Assembly: GCA_949290445.1 (NCBI GenBank)
Contig: CASERW010000009.1
Coordinates: 1-36,945, forward strand
Origin: Aeriscardovia aeriphila
Lineage (GTDB): Bacteria; Actinomycetota; Actinomycetes; Actinomycetales; Bifidobacteriaceae
DNA: 36,945 bases
Reading direction: 5' to 3'
The notes under the pieces were generated by a model that worked only from the letters and a program-made list of their open reading frames with translations, had not been told where the DNA came from and made no database searches. The position numbers were made by a program, and so were the translations under genes. This document shows, piece by piece, positions 1 to 7,989 of the stretch; the first letter of the stretch is position 1, and each line of letters starts with the position of its first letter.

Positions 1-239
1 GGCTCAGTCTTGGCCTTCAAAGCAGCCTCTTCAGCCCACTTGGCATACTCGCTCATCTCGCGATCTTCCTGGAACTTTTTGTCGATCTGACCGAAAGGAT
101 CAGCTTGAGGAGTTTCCTCCTCTTGCTCTTCACGGTTTGCCAGCTCACGCTGCAGCTGATCATAGTCAGTATCAGTCGTCAGGTACTTGAGCTTTCGCGC
201 ATTGCGCCTCTGCTTCGCCTTCTGACGTCCACGGCCCAT
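1..239 (-). CDS. DUF3073 family protein, 3' end cut by window edge
   Basis: Read on the minus strand from the ATG at 239-237, the frame stays open to the window edge, giving about 79 residues. It begins MGRGRQKAKQRRNARKLKY, a basic start followed by a Tyr/Asp segment (TDTDYDQLQRELANRE) and an acidic, charged remainder. This matches my memory of the small actinobacterial DUF3073 family, whose function is unknown. The protein is hydrophilic, without membrane segments or a signal peptide. It diverges from trpS across a 369-base gap. The C-terminus lies outside the window. Family assignment is fairly sure; no function can be given. Confidence 0.8.
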   Translation of the reverse strand, partial: MGRGRQKAKQRRNARKLKYLTTDTDYDQLQRELANREEQEEETPQADPFGQIDKKFQEDREMSEYAKWAEEAALKAKTE

Positions 240-608
240 TCGTTCCCCTTCATGTCGTTGGCTGCCACGCAGCCGAAGCGGCGGGCAGCGCTAATTCATC
301 GTACTTTTCACCGTCTCGACAATACACCACAAGGCGCAAAACGTGTGGAAAAAAGTGAACAGAATTCTCGAGTTCTCAGAAATATTTCACTTCCCATTCA
401 GTTTTCACGGCTCACAGGCTGCGTTCGTCGATAAATCTCGCTGGAGCTTTCAGCGGCCACTCCGTCGCGCGGCTATCCAGCGTGCGGCTCAGATCAGGGC
501 ATTTTCGGCGCGCAGGAGCAAGCGAAGTGATAATCTCAAGAAATTCCAACTTTCCGCAGACCTGGCCATAGAATAGGAGCACACAGGCTGTACGACATCG
601 GAGGATAT
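240..608. other. Divergent intergenic region, DUF3073 / trpS
   Basis: 369 bases between two divergently transcribed genes. Open frames here are short and lack a convincing ribosome binding site or recognisable protein. It contains one complete copy of the dispersed TGATAATCT motif at 528-536. The ribosome binding site of trpS (ggagg, about 600-604) closes the region. I see no T-box-like structure. Confidence 0.6.
528..543 (+). repeat. Dispersed TGATAATCT motif (reference copy)
   Basis: This is the best extended copy of a word found 20 times in the window. The core is STGATAATCT. Better copies are preceded by AGCGAA-like sequence and followed by YRAGAAA. Plus-strand copies of the 8-mer TGATAATC start at 528, 2888, 4742, 15038, 17938, 19241, 21656, 23009, 23855, 26491 and 33914. 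Minus-strand copies (GATTATCA on the plus strand) start at 1841, 3963, 7916, 7979, 13552, 19428, 25277, 28287 and 36478. All 20 carry the ninth T; 19 of 20 have C or G in front. Role unknown. Confidence 0.85.
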
Positions 609-1748
609 ATGCTCAACGAAGACGAGCTCACCAACGAGCCAGCGAACACTTCACATGACGACCAGCACGTCGAACTGACCGCTGCCGGAAACGAAATGAG
701 CGCCAGCTTCCTCGCCGCAAAGAAGCGCAGTGACGAAACGAAGGAAGCCCTCGAAAAAGACCCCTCAAAATTCCGCATGCTCACCGGCGACCGCCCCACC
801 GGCCGCTTGCACCTAGGCCACTACTTCGGCTCCATCAAAGAGCGCGTTCGCTTGCAAAATAAGGGCGTGCAAACCAACATCATCATCGCCGACTACCAGG
901 TCATCACCGACCGCGACACCACCGAGCACATTCAGGACAACGTTCTTAACCTCGTGCTCGACTATTTGGCCGCGGGCATCGACCCGAACAAGACCATGAT
1001 CTACACGCATTCGGCTGTCCCAGCGGAAAACCAGCTGATGCTGCCGTTCCTTTCGCTGGTCACGGAAGCCGAACTGCTGCGCAACCCAACCGTGAAGTCC
1101 GAAATGGAAGCGAGCGGCCACGACCTGACTGGTTTGCTGCTCACCTACCCTGTTCACCAAGCGTGCGACATCCTCTTCTGCAAGGCCAACGTCGTGCCGA
1201 TTGGCAAGGATAATCTGCCGCACGTCGAGCTCACCCGCACGATCGCTCGCCGTTTCAACAAGCGTTACGCCAAGAAGAAGGCCGTTTTCCGCGAGCCGAT
1301 GGCCCTGCTCTCTGACGCTCCGGAAATCCCTGGCTTGGATGGACGCAAGATGAGCAAGAGCTATGGCAACTCGATCATGCTCGGCGCTACTGCTGAGGAG
1401 ACGGCCAAGCTGATTAAGAAGTCCCCGACCGACTCCGAGCGTCGTATTACTTTCGACCCGGTGAACCGCCCTCAGGTTTCTGCCCTGCTCACCACTGCTG
1501 CTTTGTGCACTGGCCGTTCGGCTCAGGAGATTGCTGAGGAGATTGGCGATGCTGGTGCCGGCGCTTTGAAGGCTTATGTCACCAAGTCGGTGAACGAGTT
1601 CCTGGCTCCTCACCGTGAGCGTCGCGCTGAGCTCGCGAAGGATATGGATTCTATTCGCGACATCCTGCACGATGGCAATAAGCGTGCCAACGAAATCGCC
1701 CAGGAAACTCTCGACCAGGTTCGCGAAGCGATGGGCATGGTTTACTGA
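609..1748 (+). CDS. trpS: Tryptophanyl-tRNA synthetase
   Basis: Class I aminoacyl-tRNA synthetase that charges tRNA-Trp in the cytoplasm. The 379-residue product has the ATP-binding HIGH-type motif as HLGHY (68-72, within GDRPTGRLHLGHYFG) and the mobile loop KMSKS at 247-251. About 55 residues precede the core (RMLTGDRPTG), a hydrophilic extension that many short bacterial TrpRS proteins lack. The start is supported by ggagg 5-9 bases upstream of ATG 609. It stands alone, followed by a copy of the TGATAATCT motif (minus strand, 1841-1848) and a strong hairpin terminator. No regulatory leader such as a T-box was seen. Identification is secure from the motifs. Confidence 0.95.
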   Translation: MLNEDELTNEPANTSHDDQHVELTAAGNEMSASFLAAKKRSDETKEALEKDPSKFRMLTGDRPTGRLHLGHYFGSIKERVRLQNKGVQTNIIIADYQVITDRDTTEHIQDNVLNLVLDYLAAGIDPNKTMIYTHSAVPAENQLMLPFLSLVTEAELLRNPTVKSEMEASGHDLTGLLLTYPVHQACDILFCKANVVPIGKDNLPHVELTRTIARRFNKRYAKKKAVFREPMALLSDAPEIPGLDGRKMSKSYGNSIMLGATAEETAKLIKKSPTDSERRITFDPVNRPQVSALLTTAALCTGRSAQEIAEEIGDAGAGALKAYVTKSVNEFLAPHRERRAELAKDMDSIRDILHDGNKRANEIAQETLDQVREAMGMVY

Positions 1749-1861
1749 GTTTGCGCCGCCGCCGTGAGGTGAGCCTTGCTTTGACGTCGAGCTTTTGCAG
1801 CTAGGCTTCAGCTGCCCCACGGCCTCTCAGCATTTCTCAAGATTATCAGTTCGCTTTATTC

Positions 1862-1899
1862 AGCGGCGAAAGGAGCTGCAGCTCCTTTCGCCGCTTTTT
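1862..1899 (+). terminator. Rho-independent terminator of trpS
   Basis: A perfect 15-bp inverted repeat (arms 1862-1876 and 1881-1895, core AGCGGCGAAAGGAGC) with a 4-base loop TGCA, followed by a T-run. It lies between convergent trpS and the minus-strand gene ending at 1902, so it could also stop leftward transcription less efficiently. Confidence 0.9.
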
Positions 1900-1901
1900 C
1901 T

Positions 1902-2192
1902 TTAACTCTCTTGAGCCTCTGTTGTTGCTTCCAGCCCTTTTCGTCTTTCCTCAATCTGAAAGAACCCGACGGCAATCAGGCAAGCAAACTCAAGGAAGAG
2001 CATCACTTCAGCAGCAATAAAGAACCATGGAGTATGAGGTTGCGTAAACCAGCCCATCCACACTCCTGCAGCGATCGTCATCACGTATAGCGCTGCTATA
2101 GTGGCTCGAATATATTTTACAGGAGCCACCAGCACAACCATCATCACAACAACAGCGAGCACAGTCATCAGTATTAAAACCAACTTTTCCAT
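1902..2192 (-). CDS. Small membrane protein, unknown function
   Basis: A 96-residue protein with about three hydrophobic segments (roughly residues 3-24, 28-49 and 55-79) and a charged C-terminal tail (EERRKGLEATTEAQES). I chose the ATG at 2192 because a strong AAGGAGG sits six bases upstream of it. An ATG two codons earlier (2198) is closer to the Shine-Dalgarno and less likely, and the open frame itself extends to 2252. It lies 28 bases downstream of a second small membrane protein on the same strand, so the two probably form an operon. I do not recognise the family; it looks like the uncharacterised 'hypothetical membrane protein' pairs common in Bifidobacteriaceae. Confidence 0.65.
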   Translation of the reverse strand: MEKLVLILMTVLAVVVMMVVLVAPVKYIRATIAALYVMTIAAGVWMGWFTQPHTPWFFIAAEVMLFLEFACLIAVGFFQIEERRKGLEATTEAQES

Positions 2193-2220
2193 CTTCATCC
2201 TCCTTCTGAGCGCAACTAGT

Positions 2221-2478
2221 TCAGCGGGATTTATTCCAGCGGTTCGAAGCAATGATCGAAGCCATCACCAACAAAATAATTGTTGAAAAATGGGGAATAA
2301 GAGGGCGAAAACCGATAAGCTCAACTATCTGTTGTACAAGGAACGCCACTACTGCTAAACCCAACAGAACATAGCGAAGCCATCTCAAAACGCTCTGTTT
2401 TACTGAGCTCGCGAGACCGATGAAACCCATCCCGATGGCTGTTTCAAGAATGCTGATACCCACACTCATCTCGTTCAT
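2221..2478 (-). CDS. Small membrane protein, unknown function
   Basis: About 85 residues from the ATG at 2478 (MNEMSVGISILETAIG). There are up to three hydrophobic stretches and a basic C-terminus (SNRWNKSR). The frame is open back to 2589, but the extra N-terminal part is polar and less membrane-like, so I prefer the internal start. Upstream only a weak purine run is visible, so the start is uncertain. It is the promoter-proximal member of a probable two-gene operon with the protein ending at 1902. No family recognised. Confidence 0.5.
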   Translation of the reverse strand: MNEMSVGISILETAIGMGFIGLASSVKQSVLRWLRYVLLGLAVVAFLVQQIVELIGFRPLIPHFSTIILLVMASIIASNRWNKSR

Positions 2479-2849
2479 CGCAGTAGCACTCTCTGTACCG
2501 CACACCAGCACCAGCTGGCCGCACATTGCCAAGTCATCATTGCTGTACTCCCCACTTCCTGTGCCACGTGTATACCGATCGTGTAGCAAAGTGAGATAAC
2601 TATACAGCGCGCAAGAAGGCCGTTGTTGATCAGGGAATTACATTTTTCCCGCGCGGAAACAAACAGATCGCCAAAGCTCAATAATCCGCTCTATCTGCGG
2701 CGTGTTGCGAGGTGACGATTAGTTCTGCTCGTGCACCCCGCCCGGCGTAACACTGGCCTGAAAATTCACCTCAGGCCCTCGATTTTCTTGCCACTCAGGC
2801 CCGGCAACCCTGAGGCTGCAAGAACCTCCTCAGAGCTGCAAGGACTCGT
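2479..2849. other. Intergenic region without a convincing gene
   Basis: An open frame of 68 codons on the minus strand (2475-2681) has no recognisable family or ribosome binding site, and I do not accept it. The right part contains a short inverted repeat (CCTCAGG near 2770, CCTGAGG near 2809) and two copies of gctgcaag. A weak terminator for the AlbA_2 gene is possible but has no T-run. Confidence 0.4.
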
Positions 2850-4151
2850 TCAAAGCCGCAAAATGATGCGGAAATCATGAAGCGAGCTGATAATCTCTGG
2901 CTGTTTTCCAGACGCTGCAAGCATTTCCTTCTCAATAATCTTCCAACCCGACTTCGCATTTTCACTCAGCTTGCCGCCATGAACAGCCTTCGAGCCGAAA
3001 GGAATATTTTTCGCGAGGCTCGCCAAAGTTACGTTGCGCCTCGTCTGGCTTGGCTCAGTTTGTGCAGAAAATGCTTGGAAAAGGCCTCCCGGGCTGGCAA
3101 TCTCCACCCTGTCGTTATACACATCCATCAAGATTGGCAGGTCGCGAGAATCTTGAGAGTAATCGCGATGCACGAACGCGTTAATCAGTGCTTCGCGCAC
3201 AGCGTTCCACGGGAAACGTTTCACGTGCGCAGACAGTGCCTTCATCTGCTGTGCCTCCGTTGAGCGCACCTTCCTTGTTGCCACCCGTTCAACAGATGTC
3301 ATCATGCTGGAAATCGGGCCATTAAAAGTAATCGTTGTGAAGCACTCATTGCTTTCACGAGCTTTATTGCTCGCTTTCCTCCCTGCCTTGTTGCCACTCA
3401 TCTTGGGCTGGTTGCCAGCTTGCATGTGGTCACGAACCACCACATTCAAACGCGGGAAAAACCTCTGCGGTAACAAGCCAAACATGAGGAGCCCCGCAAG
3501 CGTGGGATGCAGCTCACCTTTCGCATCTTGTGCAAGAACGCCCTCACGCTGAGCAACTTCGAGCGGCGCATCGCTGCTCACTTCGCTCGCCCAGCTCTTC
3601 AGAAGCTTGCGGCTCAGATCATCCACTGTTGCACGGGAAACAATCGCACAATCATGGCCTGCACACTGCTGCTCGTTTTCTTGGAACCGGTGAATTTCGT
3701 AGGTGCTCATGCGGTAGTCACCGTCGCCAATGCGAATATAACTTCCTCGCTCTACCCCTTCTCGTTTCACGTGGCAAGGCTTGTGTTCGACGGGAAGTTC
3801 GGAAACATTTCCCACAACAACAGGCTTTCCAGCTAAATAAAGCACACGAATATCCACTTGTATCGCCGGCTCAATCTCGTTCCGAGCCGAACTGGCGAGC
3901 CTGGCCTGCAAGTTTTTAACGTCGATGTCAACCGGCTGAAAGTCAGCCTCCGAGACGCCCAAGATTATCACTCCGCCTCGGGTGTTCGCAAAAGCGCACA
4001 GTGACTCCACCACACTTTTCGGGTATCCGCGCGCTTCTTTCATCTCGTATTGGGTGATGTCCGTTCCTGCATCGCGCATTCTGGCCACTGCGCGTTCGAG
4101 CTGCTCGTCAGTGGTAATCTCAGGCGTCACAGAGTGATTACTCATACTCAC
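2850..4151 (-). CDS. AlbA_2 (Schlafen-like) ATP-binding regulator
   Basis: A 433-residue protein of the COG2865 type. The N-terminal part has the AlbA_2/divergent AAA-4 pattern: EMKEARGYPKSVVESLCAFANTRGG with GVIILGVSEAD following (about 36-71). The C-terminal half has the HATPase_c_4 pattern NAVREALINAFVHRDYS, then NDRVEIASPGGLF. Proteins of this class usually carry a winged helix in the same chain; here a separate winged-helix gene lies just upstream, overlapping by four bases (4148-4151), so the two are translationally coupled. The likely role is a nucleotide-responsive DNA-binding regulator, but the ligand and targets are unknown. Two TGATAATCT copies lie inside the gene (2888 and 3963). 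Family assignment is secure; function is inference. Confidence 0.85.
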   Translation of the reverse strand: MSMSNHSVTPEITTDEQLERAVARMRDAGTDITQYEMKEARGYPKSVVESLCAFANTRGGVIILGVSEADFQPVDIDVKNLQARLASSARNEIEPAIQVDIRVLYLAGKPVVVGNVSELPVEHKPCHVKREGVERGSYIRIGDGDYRMSTYEIHRFQENEQQCAGHDCAIVSRATVDDLSRKLLKSWASEVSSDAPLEVAQREGVLAQDAKGELHPTLAGLLMFGLLPQRFFPRLNVVVRDHMQAGNQPKMSGNKAGRKASNKARESNECFTTITFNGPISSMMTSVERVATRKVRSTEAQQMKALSAHVKRFPWNAVREALINAFVHRDYSQDSRDLPILMDVYNDRVEIASPGGLFQAFSAQTEPSQTRRNVTLASLAKNIPFGSKAVHGGKLSENAKSGWKIIEKEMLAASGKQPEIISSLHDFRIILRL

Positions 4152-4426
4152 GCTCCTTTGCTGAACGTTGCGCCAACTGACACGTCGACAGGGCCTTGAG
4201 TATCAGCCAAACGATAGCGTCGCTGCGGCGAGAACTTGGAGCCAACGCCTTCCACGAGGCCTTGCTCGAGCATGCGGTTAAGGTATTCTCTCACCGTCTT
4301 GGTGCTCAACCCTGCCGCAGTGGCAATCTGGGCGGTTCTTACTGTCCCCTTTTGCGCGAGGTACGTCAGGATCGCTTGCTCAACGTTATCCTTCGAGTAG
4401 GCTGGGCCTTCTTCTACTACCGTCAT
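4148..4426 (-). CDS. Winged-helix DNA-binding protein, partner of AlbA_2
   Basis: A 92-residue protein with a clear winged-helix pattern: NVEQAILTYLAQKGTVRTAQIATAAG (helices 1-2), LSTKTVREYLNRMLEQGLVEG (recognition helix and start of the wing), then KFSPQRRYRL. It overlaps the downstream AlbA_2 gene by the ATGA at 4148-4151, so the pair looks like one COG2865-type regulator split into two chains. No Shine-Dalgarno is visible before the ATG at 4426; translation may be leaderless or start differently. It is preceded by the CCTAGG box array (4502-4698), a natural candidate for its own operator. I infer autoregulation. Confidence 0.75.
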   Translation of the reverse strand: MTVVEEGPAYSKDNVEQAILTYLAQKGTVRTAQIATAAGLSTKTVREYLNRMLEQGLVEGVGSKFSPQRRYRLADTQGPVDVSVGATFSKGA

Positions 4427-4501
4427 TGAGCCACTGCAGCTTCCTGGGTTTCGTAGCCATCCAGATTAACAGTTCAATTATCTCATGTTCTTCCGCTTGA
4501 A

Positions 4502-4698
4502 CCTAGGAACCTAGGAAAGGTTCAACTTCCTAGGTACAAGGTTACTTCCTAGGTAACTTCCTAGGTTAAAAATCGAAGGAAAAGCTCACTTTCGGTGCCA
4601 TTTCAACGTTTATAGCATTTAACCTAGGAACCTTTCCCTTACCTTACTTCCTAGGTATAAGGTAACTTCCTAGGTTAGTTCCGAGGTCACTTCCTAGG
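4502..4698. repeat. CCTAGG box array (probable operator array)
   Basis: Nine perfect CCTAGG boxes start at 4502, 4510, 4529, 4548, 4560, 4623, 4650, 4669 and 4693, plus decayed boxes at 4631 (CCTTTC) and 4681 (CCGAGG). Most sit in the context ACTTCCTAGGTAA. Spacings of the first cluster (8, 19, 19, 12) are reproduced exactly in the second (8, 19, 19, 12, plus one more 12), so the second cluster is the first shifted by 121 bases. The array fills the gap between the exporter's 3' end and the winged-helix gene. No cas genes and no unique spacers argue against CRISPR. A multi-site operator is the simplest reading. Confidence 0.85.
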
Positions 4699-4756
4699 TA
4701 AGTCTACCGACTGCTTTCGCAGGCCCCGGATAATCGTGCACTGATAATCTTGAGCG

Positions 4757-6412
4757 CTAATTGTCGTAACGCCAGTTGCCATCAGTAAGAACGCGAGCCA
4801 TAGCCAAACCAATAGGCAAGCAAATAATGACCATGAAAGCGCGGAACATCCAATCAAGAGCTTGCAAAGTAGAGAACTGGCCCAAATAGAACATCGCGCG
4901 GTACATATACATGCCAGGAACCATAATCACGATGCTCGGAACCGTCAGGCAAATGCGAGGGTAACCCATGTGAACCGGCAGCCAGCCGCGACGAACCGAA
5001 GTACGCCATGCAGAAGCGAGCAATCCGGCGAGGAGAGCGCCCAAGAAAGCCGCCATTTCAGCAGAAACTCCAAAATCGGTGAGCTCCAAGCGCAAAGTGT
5101 CGGTAATCGCGCCGATGCAACCGGCCACAAAGCACATGCGCTGCGGAGAATTGAACATCATCGAGAAGCCCCACACGCCAATAAACGCGAAGACCATGCG
5201 CAAAATACCCTTCACCCATGGGTCAAGATTCTGCGGCTCGAAACCTTGCGGGTTGAGATGCACAATCGTCGCAACCATCCATCCGGCCAAAGTTGCCATA
5301 AGAATAATGCAGAAGACGTACGCAAGCCGCTGAACTCCGGAAGGGAAATCTATTTTCGCCATATCCAAGCCTCCTGTAATGAGCGGGAAGCCTGGAATCA
5401 CGAAAAGCATTGCGCCAATGTAAGCCGTGTCATGTTGTAAAGCTGCAGGGTCTGCAAGCCCAAGCAAACGCAATGTTGCCGTGCACGCCAGAGCAGCGAG
5501 CGCAACACAGACAAAAGTGACGAAGAACTGGTTCAACCTATGGGCAAACAGGCGACGGCGCAGCCAATGGCCAAGCCCCGCGCCGATAAACGCACCGAGC
5601 ATGTCGTAAGGGCCTCCACCCAAGAGGAAAACGAAGGATGCACACGCACACGCCGATGCAAAGCCTGCCAAAGCTGGGCCATACAAAGGCTTGCGATGCT
5701 CGATCATGTCCAAACGCCGATGCGCCTGGCCAACTGTCATACCGCGCTCTGGGTCGGCAATTGGGTCAGCCCGATTGGCTGCCTCGCCCGTTGCGGAGGC
5801 GTCGTCGTACTCTTTGTCGAGCTGCTGGTCGCGTGTCAGCTTACCGCCTTTCTTGGCCTTGCGCTCGACCTTCTTGGCCACATCAGCGGAGAATTGCGAA
5901 GCGTCCCGCACCTCAAGGTGCTCCATCAGCTCCTGGGACACTTCCGTACGCTTGTGGTACATCGACTTCTTACCGAGATTAACACTGAACCAATCAGCAA
6001 AATGCTCGAGAAGCCAGATCCTCTCCGTGTTCACGCCTGTCGTCGGCAGATCAATGACGTCGGTGATGCGCTCTTTGCCGTCGGTATAGCTCGCTTCAAT
6101 GTCAGTAAGATTCACATCGGCGCGAACGTGTACTCCCAGCGGGTAGGCAATGCGATGCATCATTTCGCGCACGCGGAAACTTCCCGTTCCTGACGCCAAA
6201 TCCATCGCGCCCACGCGCATGATCACGCTTGCTTTTGCCGCAATTCCTGCTTCGGCGATAGGCGTATCCCAATCGCGCTCGATGTCATCCATGTCGAGAG
6301 GGACGGAGTGGGTGTGATATTTCGATACTGCAGGGTCACCGGCCGGCAGAATGCTCTTGGCCGAGGAGCTTGCTTGATTGGCATTGCTTGTTTCAGGAAG
6401 TTCGTCACTCAC
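4757..6412 (-). CDS. ThrE-family threonine/serine exporter
   Basis: A 551-residue membrane protein of the ThrE type (DUF1212 plus a ThrE_2-like second half). Residues 1-230 are mostly soluble and contain the conserved start of the family: AIMRVGAMDLASG-like (VIMRVGAMDLASGTGSFRVRE), followed by YTDGKERITDV. The rest is about ten hydrophobic segments, including VIPGFPLITGGLD, typical of the family. The charged region 180-220 (KVERKAKKGGKLTRDQQ) links the halves. Start is GTG at 6412. By homology it exports small hydroxy amino acids by proton antiport; the substrate here is not proven. A copy of TGATAATCT follows its stop (4742). Confidence 0.85.
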   Translation of the reverse strand: MSDELPETSNANQASSSAKSILPAGDPAVSKYHTHSVPLDMDDIERDWDTPIAEAGIAAKASVIMRVGAMDLASGTGSFRVREMMHRIAYPLGVHVRADVNLTDIEASYTDGKERITDVIDLPTTGVNTERIWLLEHFADWFSVNLGKKSMYHKRTEVSQELMEHLEVRDASQFSADVAKKVERKAKKGGKLTRDQQLDKEYDDASATGEAANRADPIADPERGMTVGQAHRRLDMIEHRKPLYGPALAGFASACACASFVFLLGGGPYDMLGAFIGAGLGHWLRRRLFAHRLNQFFVTFVCVALAALACTATLRLLGLADPAALQHDTAYIGAMLFVIPGFPLITGGLDMAKIDFPSGVQRLAYVFCIILMATLAGWMVATIVHLNPQGFEPQNLDPWVKGILRMVFAFIGVWGFSMMFNSPQRMCFVAGCIGAITDTLRLELTDFGVSAEMAAFLGALLAGLLASAWRTSVRRGWLPVHMGYPRICLTVPSIVIMVPGMYMYRAMFYLGQFSTLQALDWMFRAFMVIICLPIGLAMARVLTDGNWRYDN

Positions 6413-6553
6413 GCTTCATATATAGCTCACGGCCTGCCTTGCCACGCTATTCGCGTTTTGCTCACACTGTGAGCCTTCTGCGGCCCACCTCTTCGTCTAT
6501 CTCTCCTAAAGTAGTAAGCAGAATAGTGATATTGCATAAAGCAAGGTGAGTTT

Positions 6554-7915
6554 ATGTCCGTGTGGTTCAACATCGTCATGATCATCATCTTCCAGCTGAT
6601 TGGCGCTGTGTTCAGTTGCACTGAAATGACGCTCGTCTCCCTGCGCGGCTCGCAGATTGACCAGATGGAGTTGGAAGACGCTCGTGGCGCCCGCGTCGCC
6701 AAAGTGGCGCGCAACCCGAACCGCTTCCTCTCGGCCGTCCAGATTGGCACTACGTTTACTGGCTTCCTGTCAGCATCCTTCGGAGCTTCGGCCCTCACCC
6801 CTGCTTTGATGCCGGTGTTCCGCCATTGGGGAATGAGCACAGCTGCTGCTGATGTCACAGCGACGCTGTTGCTTACACTGGTAATCTCGTATACTTCCAT
6901 TGTTTTCTCGGAGTTGGTGCCTAAGCGTATCGCCATGCAGCGCACCGAAAAGATTGCGCGCGCTGTGGTTCCGGGAGTTGACGTATTCGCCACCATCTGC
7001 ACGCCTTTTATTTGGCTGATCTCCAAGCTCACTAACCTGCTTGTGCGCATGCTGGGCTTTGACCCTAATGAAACAGAGTCAGAGGTCTCTGACGACGAGC
7101 TGCGCGTTCTCGTGAGCACGAATGCGCGTATTTCCACCGAAGAGCGCAATATTTTGGACGACGTTTTCGACGCTTCTGACACAGTGATTTCTGAGGTGAT
7201 GCGCCCTCGTGCCGATGTTGCTTTCTTAAAGGCGGACATGCCTTTAGCTGAGGCTCGCGACGCTGTGCATGACATGCCGTATTCTCGCTACCCCGTCATC
7301 GGCGAAGATTTCGACCATGTGCGCGGCTTCGTCCATGTGCGTGACATTCTCGATGTTCGCAACGATAAGGCCTCTACAGTGGGCGATGTGATGCGCCCGA
7401 TCACGTCAATTCCTGGCACCTCTCGCCTGCTGCCAAGCTTGAGTTTGATGCGTAAGAAAGGCCAGCATTTGGCCATTGTGATCGACGAATATGGCGGCAC
7501 GGACGGCATCGTCACTTTGGAAGACCTCACTGAGGAGCTGATCGGCGATGTTCGTGACGAGTACGACGTGCCTCAGGAGTCGCGCACTGATTCTCGCACA
7601 ATGAAGAACGGCATCACCCAGGTTGATGGCGCAATGACGATTGAAGATTTCGCTGACTTGACCGGCATTGAGCTGCCGGATGGCCCGTATGAGACGGTGG
7701 CTGGGTACTTCCTCGCTCAAACTGGCGCCATGCCAACGATTGGCGACACGTATCACAGCGATGATGGTTACGACATGTCAGTGGTGGCGATGGAAGGCCG
7801 TCGCATCATGACGCTTCAGGTTCGTCAGCGCACTCCTGGTGCTGAAGCTACTGCTCAAGCTATCGCCCAGGACGCTCAGGCCTCTTCCCCGCAGGCCTCT
7901 CAGAAAAAGAACTGA
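6554..7915 (+). CDS. CNNM/CBS-domain protein (CorC/HlyC family)
   Basis: A 453-residue protein with the usual 'hemolysin-like' architecture. It has an N-terminal CNNM (DUF21) membrane domain (about 1-190, with TEMTLVSLRGSQI and FSELVPKRIA), a CBS pair (about 205-330, with VMRPRADVAFL and YSRYPVIGEDFDHVRGFVHVRDIL) and a C-terminal CorC_HlyC domain (about 345-435, VDGAMTIEDFADLTGIELP). The EYGGTDGIVTLEDL motif joins the last two. Family members are linked to magnesium/cobalt or other cation handling; 'hemolysin' is a historical label. Start ATG 6554 has aaggtgag upstream. The C-terminal tail is Ala/Gln rich. It is monocistronic, and its stop abuts a TGATAATCT copy. Confidence 0.9.
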   Translation: MSVWFNIVMIIIFQLIGAVFSCTEMTLVSLRGSQIDQMELEDARGARVAKVARNPNRFLSAVQIGTTFTGFLSASFGASALTPALMPVFRHWGMSTAAADVTATLLLTLVISYTSIVFSELVPKRIAMQRTEKIARAVVPGVDVFATICTPFIWLISKLTNLLVRMLGFDPNETESEVSDDELRVLVSTNARISTEERNILDDVFDASDTVISEVMRPRADVAFLKADMPLAEARDAVHDMPYSRYPVIGEDFDHVRGFVHVRDILDVRNDKASTVGDVMRPITSIPGTSRLLPSLSLMRKKGQHLAIVIDEYGGTDGIVTLEDLTEELIGDVRDEYDVPQESRTDSRTMKNGITQVDGAMTIEDFADLTGIELPDGPYETVAGYFLAQTGAMPTIGDTYHSDDGYDMSVVAMEGRRIMTLQVRQRTPGAEATAQAIAQDAQASSPQASQKKN

Positions 7916-7989
7916 GATTATCACTTCGCTGAGGTATCTCTTTTGGGGCGCCTCTTTTGCGGCGCCTCGGAGAACTGAGATTATCAGCG
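7916..7989 (-). repeat. Paired TGATAATCT copies between convergent genes
   Basis: Two minus-strand copies (7916-7923 and 7979-7986) bracket a 55-base spacer in the 74-base gap between convergent genes. Between them lie two direct copies of GGCGCCTC, which can also fold as a 6-bp GC stem. This could end transcription but has no clear T-run. Confidence 0.6.

Noticed and set aside
105..576. Two plus-strand open frames before trpS
   Set aside because: The first is antisense to DUF3073; the second has no ribosome binding site and no recognisable protein.
240..608. T-box or tryptophan-responsive leader ahead of trpS
   Set aside because: No T-box core, specifier loop or terminator/antiterminator pair was recognised.
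813..1820. Long antisense open frame opposite trpS
   Set aside because: It mirrors a strongly coding gene with clear synthetase motifs; its translation shows no domain.
4502..4698. CRISPR-like array
   Set aside because: Boxes are only 6-13 bases, spacing is 8-27 bases, and spacers are not unique sequences; no cas genes are near.
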